Shown here piece by piece: positions 17,391-25,664 of a stretch of DNA of 64,000 nucleotides. The stretch comes from Bradyrhizobium sp. AZCC 1721 (lineage in GTDB: Bacteria; Pseudomonadota; Alphaproteobacteria; Rhizobiales; Xanthobacteraceae), in contig NZ_JAZHSB010000001.1 in assembly GCF_036924715.1 (NCBI RefSeq), positions 930,001 to 994,000 on the forward strand. The letters are read 5' to 3'. The notes below the pieces were generated by a model. It was not told where the DNA came from. It ran no database searches and saw only the letters and a list, made by a program, of their open reading frames with translations. Numbering within the stretch: the stretch's first letter is position 1; every line of letters begins with the position of its first letter. The translations under genes were made by a program, and so were the position numbers.

Positions 17391-18540
17391 ACGCCTCGTG
17401 CACGGACGACTGGACTGCGCCGCCCGTCACCGCGCCTCCGCCCGCAACGTAGATGGTATCGCCGATCGTGGTGGCGCCGACCGCGTGCCGCGGTGTCAGC
17501 ATCGGCGCATGAGATTGCCAGGTATTGGTCTTCGGATCGTAACTCTCCATCTGACCGAATACGACGCCTTGCGAGATCTGGCCTCCGTCCTGCACGCCGT
17601 ATTCGCCGCCCATCGCGAACAAGCGGTCGCGGTAGACGACGAGGCCGTGGCCCGAACGCGCCGTGGGCAGCGGCGCGCGCTCCTTCCAGGTGTCTGATAC
17701 AGGCAGGTAAAGGTGGTGAAGGTCGGTGTTGTATTCAAAGGTGTTGAAGCGGCCGCCTATGATGTGGATCATGCCGTTATAGGCGACAGCGCCGACATGG
17801 TCGCGCGCGGCGGGGAGCGCTTTCCGAATTTCCCACTTGTCGGTTTGCGGGTCATAGACCTCATGCCAGCCGACACTGGCGCGCTCGTTGGTGGGCGCGC
17901 CGGCGCCACCGATCAGATGTATCTTACCGTCGAGTGCGACTGCCGCGGCAGCGCCACGTGAGCGCGGCAAAGGCGCGATCGTCGTCCACTTGTCGGCGGC
18001 CACGTCGTAGAAAAACGCATTCGGGTCGGGATTGCGGTTCTGCTCGATGAAGCCGCCGAGCGCGTAGACGCGCCCCGCATCCGCCACGACGGCAACATGG
18101 TTGGCGCCGCGCGGCAAAGGCGCGGCGTTGAACCATCGATCGTCCTTCGGATCGTAAACATGATGATAGGCGCGATCGACACGGCCTTCGCCATAGCCGC
18201 CGACAATATGCATGCGCCCCGCCCAGGCGGTGGCCCAGGCCATTTCGCTTCGCGGCAGCGGCAACGCCGCCTTCGGTGCCCAGCGCCCCTGCGGGCCCTG
18301 CGGCGCGGGACTATCCACCTTTCGCTGGGCAATCTGCTCGGTGGTGAGGTGATGCGGCGTGCCACCCTGAAGCCGGGCGAACGGATCGGCGGAGGGCGTT
18401 GCTTCGGGCAGCGCTGTGCCTGACGGCGTGCCATGGCCCGCATGCTGGGCGAGCGCCGGCGCGCAACCGAGTGTCGCGCCGGCAGCCACCGCAACGAAAG
18501 CTCTCCTGTTCAGACGCGGCAGATCGGATGTCGACGACAT
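17374..18540 (-). CDS. Tat-exported kelch-repeat protein
   Basis: 388 residues. The N-terminus has a Tat-like signal (NRRAFVAVAAGATLG, cut near ALAQ), so it is exported folded. The rest is a kelch beta-propeller with repeated blades such as MHIVGGYG, VYALGGFIE, IHLIGGAG, IHIIGGRF, LFAMGGEY and IYVAGGGA, each preceded by a W..APLP-type turn. Its role is probably protein or ligand binding; some bacterial relatives are sialate mutarotase-like or oxidase-associated, but no catalytic feature is evident. A decayed copy of its 5' end lies at 21540-21650. Confidence 0.8.
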   Translation of the reverse strand: MSSTSDLPRLNRRAFVAVAAGATLGCAPALAQHAGHGTPSGTALPEATPSADPFARLQGGTPHHLTTEQIAQRKVDSPAPQGPQGRWAPKAALPLPRSEMAWATAWAGRMHIVGGYGEGRVDRAYHHVYDPKDDRWFNAAPLPRGANHVAVVADAGRVYALGGFIEQNRNPDPNAFFYDVAADKWTTIAPLPRSRGAAAAVALDGKIHLIGGAGAPTNERASVGWHEVYDPQTDKWEIRKALPAARDHVGAVAYNGMIHIIGGRFNTFEYNTDLHHLYLPVSDTWKERAPLPTARSGHGLVVYRDRLFAMGGEYGVQDGGQISQGVVFGQMESYDPKTNTWQSHAPMLTPRHAVGATTIGDTIYVAGGGAVTGGAVQSSVHEAFTLAA

Positions 18541-18775
18541 GAGAGCTCCTCGGCTAAAGTGGCCGTATCATCAATGGTTGTAACAAAGGCGAGCGCGGTC
18601 AAGACGACAAAGCCGGGAACTGGCGCGCCGATGCACTCAATTGCAGGTGATGCCAGGACGACCGTTACGGTACCGGGATGGCCCGGATCCTGCTTTGACA
18701 GGTTCGCGCTGACCTGATCCATTTCCTTGATCGAGCGTGACGAGGCATTCATCACCAGTGAGGAGTCGGCCCCCC

Positions 18776-20566
18776 ATGAAAGAACGGCAACTTCGAGACC
18801 TGATTGCAGACGTGAAGACCGGCCGGCTGTCGCGGCGGGCCTTTGTCCAGCGAATGATCGCCGCAGGCCTGACGGCGCCGATGGCCGGGATGATGCTGAG
18901 CCAGTCGGGGGTCGCGATGGCTGCGACCGCGCTTCCCTACAAGCCGACCAAGGCCGGCGGCGGCGGCGTGCTGAAACTGCTGTATTGGCAGGCCATCACC
19001 CTGCTCAATCCCCATTTCGCCGTCGGCACCAAGGACCAGGAAGGCTGCCGGATCTTTTACGAGCCGATGGCGGGATGGGATGGCGACGGCAATTTGGTAC
19101 CGATCCTCGCCGCCGAGATTCCGAGCAAGGAGAATCATGGATTGGCCGAAGACGGCCGCTCTGTGGTCTGGAAGCTGAAACGCGGCGTCAAATGGCATGA
19201 CGGCATGCCGTTCACGGCCGACGATGTCGTCTTCACCTGGGAATATGCCAAAACGCCGGAGACTGCGGCGGTCTCGATTGCCAACTACAAGGACATCACG
19301 GTCGAGAAGATCGACGACTTCACCGTCCGCCTCACTTTTGCCAAGCCGACGCCGTTCTGGGCCGATGCCTTTGTCGGCAATTACGGCATGATCATCCCGA
19401 AGCACCTGTTCAAGGATTATGTCGGCGCCAGGTCGCGCGAGGCGCCGCACAATCTGAAGCCGGTCGGCACCGGCCCTTATCTGTTCGTGGATTTCAAACC
19501 GGGCGACATGCTCCGCGGCAAGATCAATCCCAACTACCACGTCGCCAACCGGCCGCAGTTCGATGAGGTGGAGGTCAAGGGCGGCGGCGACGCGGTGTCG
19601 GCGGCGCGCGCGGTGCTGCAGTCCGGCGAATACGACTATGCCTGGAACATGCTGGTCGAAGAGGACATCCTGCTGAAGCTGGAAGCCGCTGGAAAGGGCA
19701 GGGTGAACATCACCCCGTCGGGCAATGTCGAATTCATGCAGCTCAACTCGACCGATCCCGCGATCGAGGTCGACGGCGAGCGCGCCAGCATAAAGACCAA
19801 ACATCCGCTGTTCAGCGATCCGGCCGTGCGCCAGGCCGTCAATCTCCTGATCGATCGCGCGTCGATCGAGAAATTCATCTATGGCCGCACGGCGCGGGCC
19901 ACCGCGAACTTCCTCAACAACCCGGAACGCTTCCGGTCGAAAAACACCAAATTCGAATTCAACATCGAGAAGGCCAACCAGATCCTCGAGGTCGCCGGCT
20001 GGAAAAAGGGCGGCGACGGTATTCGCGCCAAGGACGGCAAGCCGCTGAAGTTCGTGTTCCAGACCTCGATCAATGCGCCCAGGCAGAAGACCCAGGCCAT
20101 CGTCAAGCAGGCGTGCCAGAAAGCGGGCATCGACGTCGAGCTGAAGTCAGTGGTGGGATCGGTGTTCTTCTCCTCCGACGCCGCCAATCCCGACACCTAC
20201 ACGCATTTCTATTGCGACGCGCAGATGTACAACACCACCATGCCGCAAGCCGATCCGCAGTTCTTCATGAACCAGTATGTGTCGTGGCAGGTGGCGAACA
20301 AGGAAAACAAGTGGCAGGGGCGCAATGTCTCGCGCTGGCAAAGCAAGGAATACGACGAGATCTACAAGCAGGCCGAACGGGAGCTCGACGCGGTGAAGCG
20401 CGCGGCGCTGTTCATCAAGCTCAACGACCTCGTCGTGACAGACAATTACATCCAGCCCATCGCCTCCCGGACCCGGGTCGCGGCGCTCGGCAACAAGCTG
20501 ACCGCGCATATCTCGGGCTGGGACAACGATTTGTGGCAGCTAGCGAGCTGGTATCGGGAGGGGTGA
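18776..20566 (+). CDS. Peptide/nickel-type ABC transporter substrate-binding protein (SBP family 5)
   Basis: 596 residues from ATG 18776 (GAGGAG upstream). A Tat-type signal, LSRRAFVQRMIAAG, opens the protein. SBP_bac_5 signatures follow: GTKDQEGCRIFYEPM, WKLKRGVKWHDGMPFTADDVVFTWEYA, and PVGTGPYLFVDFKPGD. The family binds oligopeptides, opines or similar ligands and passes them to Dpp/Opp-type permeases. No permease or ATPase is adjacent, so it is an orphan here or works with a transporter elsewhere. Confidence 0.85.
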   Translation: MKERQLRDLIADVKTGRLSRRAFVQRMIAAGLTAPMAGMMLSQSGVAMAATALPYKPTKAGGGGVLKLLYWQAITLLNPHFAVGTKDQEGCRIFYEPMAGWDGDGNLVPILAAEIPSKENHGLAEDGRSVVWKLKRGVKWHDGMPFTADDVVFTWEYAKTPETAAVSIANYKDITVEKIDDFTVRLTFAKPTPFWADAFVGNYGMIIPKHLFKDYVGARSREAPHNLKPVGTGPYLFVDFKPGDMLRGKINPNYHVANRPQFDEVEVKGGGDAVSAARAVLQSGEYDYAWNMLVEEDILLKLEAAGKGRVNITPSGNVEFMQLNSTDPAIEVDGERASIKTKHPLFSDPAVRQAVNLLIDRASIEKFIYGRTARATANFLNNPERFRSKNTKFEFNIEKANQILEVAGWKKGGDGIRAKDGKPLKFVFQTSINAPRQKTQAIVKQACQKAGIDVELKSVVGSVFFSSDAANPDTYTHFYCDAQMYNTTMPQADPQFFMNQYVSWQVANKENKWQGRNVSRWQSKEYDEIYKQAERELDAVKRAALFIKLNDLVVTDNYIQPIASRTRVAALGNKLTAHISGWDNDLWQLASWYREG

Positions 20567-20615
20567 GAGCGGGCTTACTGGTGTGCCGGGCGATCACGCT
20601 TCTGCGCTAACTCCG

Positions 20616-20996
20616 TCAGCTTGCGTGGTCATGCGACCGAGCAGCCGCTCGATCATCCCGGCGTGACCAAAGCTCAAGCCGATCGAGGATGCTTAGGAGC
20701 TCGGTGCCCTTGAGCGAGAGCGAGTAGGTCACGCGCCGTGGGAACGCGACGGTTGGGGAGCGCAGCACCAAGCCTCGATCTTCAAGCCCATCCAAACGCT
20801 CAGAAAGCACCTTCGGAGATACGCCGGGTAGAAGCTCCGCCAGCTCGCCGTGCCGTTTCGGGCCGTCCTTCAGGTGCCAGAGCACAAGCGCGTTCCACCG
20901 GTGGCCCAGGAAGGCCAGCCAATCCTCGACCGGGCAATCAGCGGGGCGACGCGGTTGCGGATTGTCGAGTTCTAATCGTAGCGCAGCAGATGACAA
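20616..20996 (-). CDS. HxlR-family transcriptional regulator
   Basis: 126 residues. The winged-helix domain with the family's leading cysteine is clear: CPVEDWLAFLGHRWNALVLWHLKDGPKRHGEL, then PKVLSERLDGLEDRGLV. HxlR proteins sense electrophiles or oxidants, often through that cysteine. It is divergent from a SnoaL-like gene; AGCAC (21020-21024) and GTGCT (21034-21038) in the gap form a possible operator. Confidence 0.85.
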   Translation of the reverse strand: MSSAALRLELDNPQPRRPADCPVEDWLAFLGHRWNALVLWHLKDGPKRHGELAELLPGVSPKVLSERLDGLEDRGLVLRSPTVAFPRRVTYSLSLKGTELLSILDRLELWSRRDDRAAARSHDHAS

Positions 20997-21069
20997 TGCG
21001 GCTTCCTTCCCGTTTGGTTAGCACTGAACGGACGTGCTTCCTTTCTTCTCCCCAACGAGGAGATGAGAC

Positions 21070-21453
21070 ATGACCGTGACTGAGCCAGCCCAGATGAATG
21101 AGGCATTCGCTCAAGCCTTCAACAGCCGTAACATAGACAATCTGCTCGCGCTTTACGAGGTGGATGCCGTCCTGCGCGTGGATGGAAGCGAGCGAAGTCT
21201 GATAGGGCTCGACGCGATCGCTAGTGAGTTGCAGGGCCTCCTGCAAGCATCCGGCACAATGACGTCGCGCAATAACTTTTGCGTCCAGCACAGTGACGTC
21301 GCTCTGCTGCGCGCAGATTGGGAACTGCGCGCCCAGGACGGCTCCATCGTGGCGTCCGGCAGCTCGGTCGAGTTGGTCCGCCGCCAGTCCGATGGCACCT
21401 GGCGCTACGTCATCGACCACGCAGCGGGCGCCGCCCTGCCACGCATCATCTAA
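21070..21453 (+). CDS. SnoaL-like/NTF2-fold protein
   Basis: 127 residues with the NTF2-like pattern: AFAQAFNSRNIDNLLALYEVDAVL at the N-terminus and a C-terminal SDGTWRYVIDHA strand. GAGGAG lies upstream of the ATG at 21070. It sits divergently next to the HxlR regulator, so it is probably its target. Members of this fold are cyclases, isomerases or binding proteins; no catalytic residues can be assigned. Confidence 0.78.
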   Translation: MTVTEPAQMNEAFAQAFNSRNIDNLLALYEVDAVLRVDGSERSLIGLDAIASELQGLLQASGTMTSRNNFCVQHSDVALLRADWELRAQDGSIVASGSSVELVRRQSDGTWRYVIDHAAGAALPRII

Positions 21454-21539
21454 GTGGAAGGCTATCATGCGAACTACGGTGCCTAATCGCAGGTGATGCC
21501 AGCGAAGGCGTGACGCGCCAATTGAGTGCACTGCCACCG

Positions 21540-21650
21540 TAATGCCATGGCCCGCATCTGGGCCGGCGCCGGCGCGCAATCGACTGTCGCGCCGGCAGCC
21601 GCGGCAATGAACGCTATCCCGTTCAGGCGCGGCAGGTGGGATGTCGAATT
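21540..21650 (-). pseudogene. Decayed duplicate of the kelch gene's 5' end
   Basis: Bases 21544-21647 align to the Tat-signal region of the kelch gene (about 18431-18534) with roughly 13 mismatches and a one-base deletion, judged by eye. Translated, STSHLPRLNGIAFIAAAAGATVDCAPAPAQ mirrors the kelch start, but the twin arginines have become GI and the deletion shifts the frame just after AQ. Nearby bits (GCAGGTGATGCCAG at 21488-21501, also at 18643-18656; CAATTGAGTGCA, inverted relative to about 18630-18642) also come from the kelch upstream region. This accounts for much of the 477-bp gap 21454-21929; I see nothing else in it. Confidence 0.75.
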
Positions 21651-21929
21651 GCAGGTGACCTGCATCGCAACTGTTAGCTAGCTCACACGTGAAGGCTGCA
21701 AAACGATGTAAGCTCTTCACGGTTCGCCGTGAGCTGTCATGCTCCGGCTGCGCAAGCGAATATCGATAGTGCGGACAACGCGTCCGGCCGGTTGTCACTG
21801 GCCGGGCGATCGGATCATCGTGCCGAAAGGGCAGATCTGGGCCGGCCAATGAGCAGCAAACCGAGGCCGAGGACGCAGCGATCGGCGAAGAGGAAACTGG
21901 CAGCAGGCAAACAAACGGGGGAGCGCGCA

Positions 21930-23888
21930 ATGGGTCAAATCGGCAGGTCTACCGACCCCTCGACGGCTGACAATCGCGACGACGTTGCAGGCAGCGAGGT
22001 CGCTTCGTTCCGCTACAACAATCCCGGCGCTCAATATCCCAGTGCGCGGGCCGCGCGCTTCGGCCAGACCGGCTATGGGATCATCGGTGGCGGCCACAAG
22101 ATCGCACGCTTTCCCTCGCCGGTGAACGGCGCCGCCTCGAACTTCGACCTGTTGTCGCGCAGCTATGTCGGCATGCGGATCGGCGAAGCTGGAACGAAGT
22201 GGACCGGCGCGCACGGCTTCGGCGTGCCGGGCTATGATCCGAACGCCATCCTGACCAAGGAGATGGTCGACGATCCCGTGCAGGCGATCGCCTTGCTGAA
22301 AGCCATTGCCGGCCGCGAGTCGGGCAAAGGCAATAACCTGACCGAGGAGCAGTGGCGTCAGGCCCATCGCATGTACAAGGCCGGCAGCGCCGACGCCTTC
22401 TTCGACGGTCTGCCAGCCGTAGCCATTGCCCAGCTGCCCGCGAGCGGTGTGCCCTCGGGTGCGGGCCTGGTGCAGCGCGCCCGCGCGCATATCGGCGAGC
22501 AATATGTCAACACGCAGGTGCCGAAAGACGATCCGCATTGGCATGGCCCGTGGGATTGCGCCGAGTTCGTCTCATGGCTGGTCTATCAGGAAGCCGGCAC
22601 GCTTTACGGCTGCGTCGACCACACGGCACAGCCGGCCAAGGCCGATGCCTATACCGGCGCCTGGAAGGCCGACCTCGAGCGACTCGGCAAGCGCGTTTCG
22701 GTGGAGGAGGCGGCGGCGACCGTCGGCGGCATCGTGCTCCGCTATCCGCCTGGTCCGGGCAAGATGGGCCACATCGCCGTATGCGACGGCAATGGCGGCA
22801 CCATCGAGGCAAAGGGACGGCGTTACGGCGTGGTAGCGGACACGGTGCATGGCCGCGGCTGGCATACCGGCATCCTGATTCCCGGCATCTCCTATGACAG
22901 TACCGCGCCGATCAAGGTCAACCCGCCAGCCGTCATCTACGAGGTCGGTGCGCCGAACATGGATATGGCCGTGGTTGCGCGCATCCAGGCGGCGCTGGCC
23001 GCTAAAGGCTTCGATCCCGGCCTGATCGACGGCGAGTTCGGACTGAACACGCAAGCCGCCGTGCTGCGTTTCCAGGAAGCCGAGGGCATGGTCGTCGATG
23101 GCGCGGTCGGGCCGGAAACGGCGGCAGCGCTCGGCATCTCGCTCGAGGCGGAAACCGTTAAGCCCGGCGTCGCGGTGGCGGAGACGGGTCCCGCCGCTGG
23201 CGCTCCTGCGCTCGACCTGCAGCAACTGCTCCCGCTCATTCTCATGTTGCTATCGAAGGAGAAACCGATGGCCGCCGATCCTGCCAAGCCGGGCCAAGGC
23301 CTCGAACTGCTGCTGCCGCTGATTCTGCAGTCGGCGCTCACCGGCAAGCAGCTCGACATCACGCAGCTTCTTACCGTGCTTGCGACCGGCAAGCCGGCGC
23401 CGGCGGTCACGCCGATTGCCAACACGCCGGTGCTCGCGCAACCGGTCAACACTGTCCCGGCGCCGGTCGTCGCGCAGCCGGCAACGCCGCAACAGCCTGG
23501 CGCCGCTGCGCCGGTCGATCTCATCACCGTGCTGATGCCGCTGCTGTACGAGCGGCTGACCGGCAAGCCATTCCCGGGTACCGAAAAACCGGACAAGCCC
23601 GCCGAGCCGCTCGCGCCGGCGATGACGCGGCCGAGCGTGCAGCTTTCTGCCGGCATGCTCGGTATCGTCACCCTGCTGCAGTCGGCGGGCATTCTCAATT
23701 TGCCCTTCAATTTGGGAGCGATCGCCGGTCAGGCGCCAACCACAACCGCGCCGGTTTCAGGCTCGACGATGGCGACCTTGATTCCGATCATCACCGGCGT
23801 AATCGGCGCCACCGGCGGCTTCGGCGCGCTGGGTGGGATTGCATCGAAGCTGTTGGGCGGACTGCTCGGAGCGTTCGGGAAGAAGTGA
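21930..23888 (+). CDS. Large modular peptidoglycan hydrolase (phage-type domain + NlpC/P60-like + PG-binding + hydrophobic repeats)
   Basis: 652 residues from ATG 21930, chosen for the strong GGGGGAG six bases upstream; the frame is open back to 21729. Domains in order: a phage-structural/lysin-like domain (about 20-150, FRYNNPGAQYPS, TKWTGAHG); an NlpC/P60 or CHAP-like amidase with the likely Cys in WDCAEFVSWL and His in GHIAVCDG (about 180-300); a PG_binding_1 domain (about 325-385, IDGEFGLNTQAAVLRFQ); then Pro/Ala linkers with recurring LLPLIL...TGKP segments (about 405-580); and a Gly-rich amphipathic tail, SKLLGGLLGAFGKK. No signal peptide is visible. It probably cleaves cell-wall peptides; the route of export and the tail's role are unknown. 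Confidence 0.78.
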   Translation: MGQIGRSTDPSTADNRDDVAGSEVASFRYNNPGAQYPSARAARFGQTGYGIIGGGHKIARFPSPVNGAASNFDLLSRSYVGMRIGEAGTKWTGAHGFGVPGYDPNAILTKEMVDDPVQAIALLKAIAGRESGKGNNLTEEQWRQAHRMYKAGSADAFFDGLPAVAIAQLPASGVPSGAGLVQRARAHIGEQYVNTQVPKDDPHWHGPWDCAEFVSWLVYQEAGTLYGCVDHTAQPAKADAYTGAWKADLERLGKRVSVEEAAATVGGIVLRYPPGPGKMGHIAVCDGNGGTIEAKGRRYGVVADTVHGRGWHTGILIPGISYDSTAPIKVNPPAVIYEVGAPNMDMAVVARIQAALAAKGFDPGLIDGEFGLNTQAAVLRFQEAEGMVVDGAVGPETAAALGISLEAETVKPGVAVAETGPAAGAPALDLQQLLPLILMLLSKEKPMAADPAKPGQGLELLLPLILQSALTGKQLDITQLLTVLATGKPAPAVTPIANTPVLAQPVNTVPAPVVAQPATPQQPGAAAPVDLITVLMPLLYERLTGKPFPGTEKPDKPAEPLAPAMTRPSVQLSAGMLGIVTLLQSAGILNLPFNLGAIAGQAPTTTAPVSGSTMATLIPIITGVIGATGGFGALGGIASKLLGGLLGAFGKK

Positions 23889-24049
23889 GCGGATACGATA
23901 CCTGGTCCTGTGCGCAGATTGCTGTCTAGCGTTGCTTGGGCGCTGAGCTCGCCGCTAGTGTCATCACACCTGCGGAGCATTGAACATTTCGGTCCGCGCC
24001 AAGACACATCCTCGCCTACAACAATGTTTGCCGCAGGGCGCGTCTTTTC

Positions 24050-24568
24050 ATGGAAGATCCTGCAGTTTTTCTCAGCCGTATTGCCAAGTTCGTCCTGATA
24101 CCGGTTGGCCTGCTGCTATTGCTCGGAGCGGGCTTCAGCGTCTGGTCAACAAAAACATGGATTGCACGCGCTATTGAAACGTCCGGGTCGGTGATCGAGA
24201 TGGTGCGCCTGCGCGACAGCGAGGATAAGGGCTACCTGTTTGCGCCAGTCGTGCGCTTCCAGACGAGGGACGGTCGCACCATTGAATTTCAGTCTGGGCT
24301 GCGCAGCAATCCGCCGGCTTACCGCACCGGACAAACTGTCTCGGTTCTCTACGATCCCGATGTACCCGAATCGGCGGCCATCCGAGGCGTGTTTTCTCTT
24401 TGGCTGATGCCGATCATCGTGGCTTTCATCGGAGCGGTCTTCCTGATCGTTGCAACGGCCATGATCGTGCTGATCAAGAGGGTGTCGCGGGCTTTCGACG
24501 CACCATTGCACGTCATTGATGTAGCCAGCCCGCCAAGACACGGCGCTGGGCTGAAGAGATCACGTTAG
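24050..24568 (+). CDS. DUF3592 membrane protein
   Basis: 172 residues: a first membrane helix (about 12-32), an extracytoplasmic-type beta region with YLFAPVVRFQTRDGRTIEFQSG and the family hallmark VSVLYDPDVPESA, then a second helix (about 120-145). This matches DUF3592 in layout and motif. Function is unknown. It lies just outside the left end of the putative ptx islet. Confidence 0.75.
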   Translation: MEDPAVFLSRIAKFVLIPVGLLLLLGAGFSVWSTKTWIARAIETSGSVIEMVRLRDSEDKGYLFAPVVRFQTRDGRTIEFQSGLRSNPPAYRTGQTVSVLYDPDVPESAAIRGVFSLWLMPIIVAFIGAVFLIVATAMIVLIKRVSRAFDAPLHVIDVASPPRHGAGLKRSR

Positions 24569-24680
24569 GCTGGTAACGTCAAAGGCCCGCGGCAAAGGCG
24601 GCACCTTGTCGGTTGTCCGAATACGTTCGTGCGCAAGCGTTGATCGGCTTGCCCGGTCGAAGCCGCGCTGCAGTGAAGGC

Positions 24681-24762
24681 AAGTGCCGCTCTTCGGAATT
24701 GAACCACCACTCCCAAGACTGGATTTTGAGTCGAGCGCGTCCATCAAACTCGGTCGGCAGGT
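24681..24762 (-). pseudogene. Degenerate tRNA-Leu(CAA) copy
   Basis: It aligns end to end with the tRNA-Leu at 29299-29383. The anticodon arm core TTTTGAGTCGAGCGCGT (plus strand) is identical and the T-arm is similar (GGAATTGAACCA against GGAATCGAACCA). The variable region is three bases shorter, and the acceptor stem no longer pairs (plus-strand ends GTGCCGCTC and GGCAGGTC). It cannot fold as a functional tRNA. I read it as the distal repeat of a tRNA-site insertion. Confidence 0.75.
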
Positions 24763-24785
24763 CAGGCGTTGGCCTGCCTTGGGCA

Positions 24786-24803
24786 GTGTCATCCCCGCGT
24801 CAT
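24786..24803 (+). promoter_or_regulatory. Candidate Pho box upstream of ptxA
   Basis: GTGTCAT (24786-24792), CCCC, then GCGTCAT (24797-24803): two PhoB half-sites with the canonical 11-bp period. They match the rhizobial consensus CTGTCAT-N4-CTGTCAT at 11 of 14 defined bases. The site ends 72 bases before the ptxA start. Control of phosphite genes by phosphate starvation is established in Pseudomonas stutzeri. Confidence 0.5.
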
Positions 24804-24824
24804 GCACAGTTGATAGTCAGGAAG

Positions 24825-24861
24825 CGAACAACAGCTACAATTGTTCGGAAATAACGAACAG
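24825..24861. promoter_or_regulatory. Three alternating inverted half-sites (candidate PtxE/LysR operator)
   Basis: CGAACAA (24825-24831), TTGTTCG (24841-24847) and CGAACAG (24855-24861) alternate in orientation with spacers of 9 and 7 bases. They lie between the Pho-box-like site and the ptxA start. LysR regulators often bind such multiple dyads. That PtxE, encoded at the end of the operon, binds here is inferred. Confidence 0.45.
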
Positions 24862-24875
24862 TCTCGGGATTCGAC

Positions 24876-25634
24876 ATGCTATCGCTTCGGAGCGTGACCG
24901 TTACCTACGCCAACGGCGTCGAGGCGCTGCGGCCGACCACCGCTGTGTTCGAGCGGGGGAAGTTCATCGTTCTTCTCGGCACGTCAGGCGCGGGCAAATC
25001 GACGTTGCTGCGCAGCCTCAACGGGCTGGTGCGGCCGACTTCGGGTGAGGTTTGTGTTGAAGGTCGCGGATCGATCTTCGGCAGCCGCGCCCAGTTGCGG
25101 GCGCATCGGCGGCGGACCGGCATGGTGTTCCAGCAACATCATTTGATCGGCCGGCTGTCGGCGCTCGACAACGTGCTGACTGGACGGCTCGCCGCGCACA
25201 GCGTCTTGCGATCGATTTTTCCGCTGCCACGCGCTGACCGCCTGCTCGCGCTGGAAGCGCTCGATCGGGTCGGCCTCGCCGACAGAGCGCTGGACCGGGC
25301 CGACCAGCTTTCCGGAGGACAACAGCAGCGCGTCGGCATTGCGCGCGCCATGGCTCAGAAGCCGGAGATCGTGCTCGCTGATGAACCGGTCGCGAGCCTC
25401 GATCCCGCCACCTCCGTCCGCGTGCTTGAGGATCTTCATCGAATTTGCCGCGAGGACGGCATCACCGCGATCGTCAGCCTGCATCAGGTCGATCTGGCAC
25501 GCCGGTTCGCCGATCACATCATCGGGCTGGCGCAGGGACGCGTCGTTTTCGAAGGCGCGCCGGATCAGCTCGGACCGGTCACGCTCGATCATATCTACGC
25601 GACGCAACGCAAGGGCTTGGCCACGGCGGCCTAG
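24876..25634 (+). CDS. ptxA: Phosphite ABC transporter ATP-binding protein (PtxA/PhnC family)
   Basis: 252 residues. Walker A is GTSGAGKST, the Q-loop is VFQQHHLI, the signature is LSGGQQQRVGIARA, Walker B is EIVLADEPVASLDP, and the switch His is in VSLHQVDLA. These are the sequence hallmarks of PhnC-type ATPases. It is the first gene of a five-gene operon ending in phosphite dehydrogenase and a LysR regulator, the gene order of ptxABCDE in Pseudomonas stutzeri. It powers import of phosphite (or phosphonate). Upstream lie a Pho-box-like site and an inverted half-site array. Confidence 0.9.
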   Translation: MLSLRSVTVTYANGVEALRPTTAVFERGKFIVLLGTSGAGKSTLLRSLNGLVRPTSGEVCVEGRGSIFGSRAQLRAHRRRTGMVFQQHHLIGRLSALDNVLTGRLAAHSVLRSIFPLPRADRLLALEALDRVGLADRALDRADQLSGGQQQRVGIARAMAQKPEIVLADEPVASLDPATSVRVLEDLHRICREDGITAIVSLHQVDLARRFADHIIGLAQGRVVFEGAPDQLGPVTLDHIYATQRKGLATAA

Positions 25635-25664
25635 TCGAGCCGTCAATCTGGATGGAGAAATCAG

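Noticed and set aside
24565..24807. An 80-codon minus-strand ORF across the left repeat, with a match to a similar ORF at 29246-29488
   Set aside because: Both are translations of tRNA-Leu sequence (the ALDSKSS stretch is the anticodon arm); neither is a protein gene.
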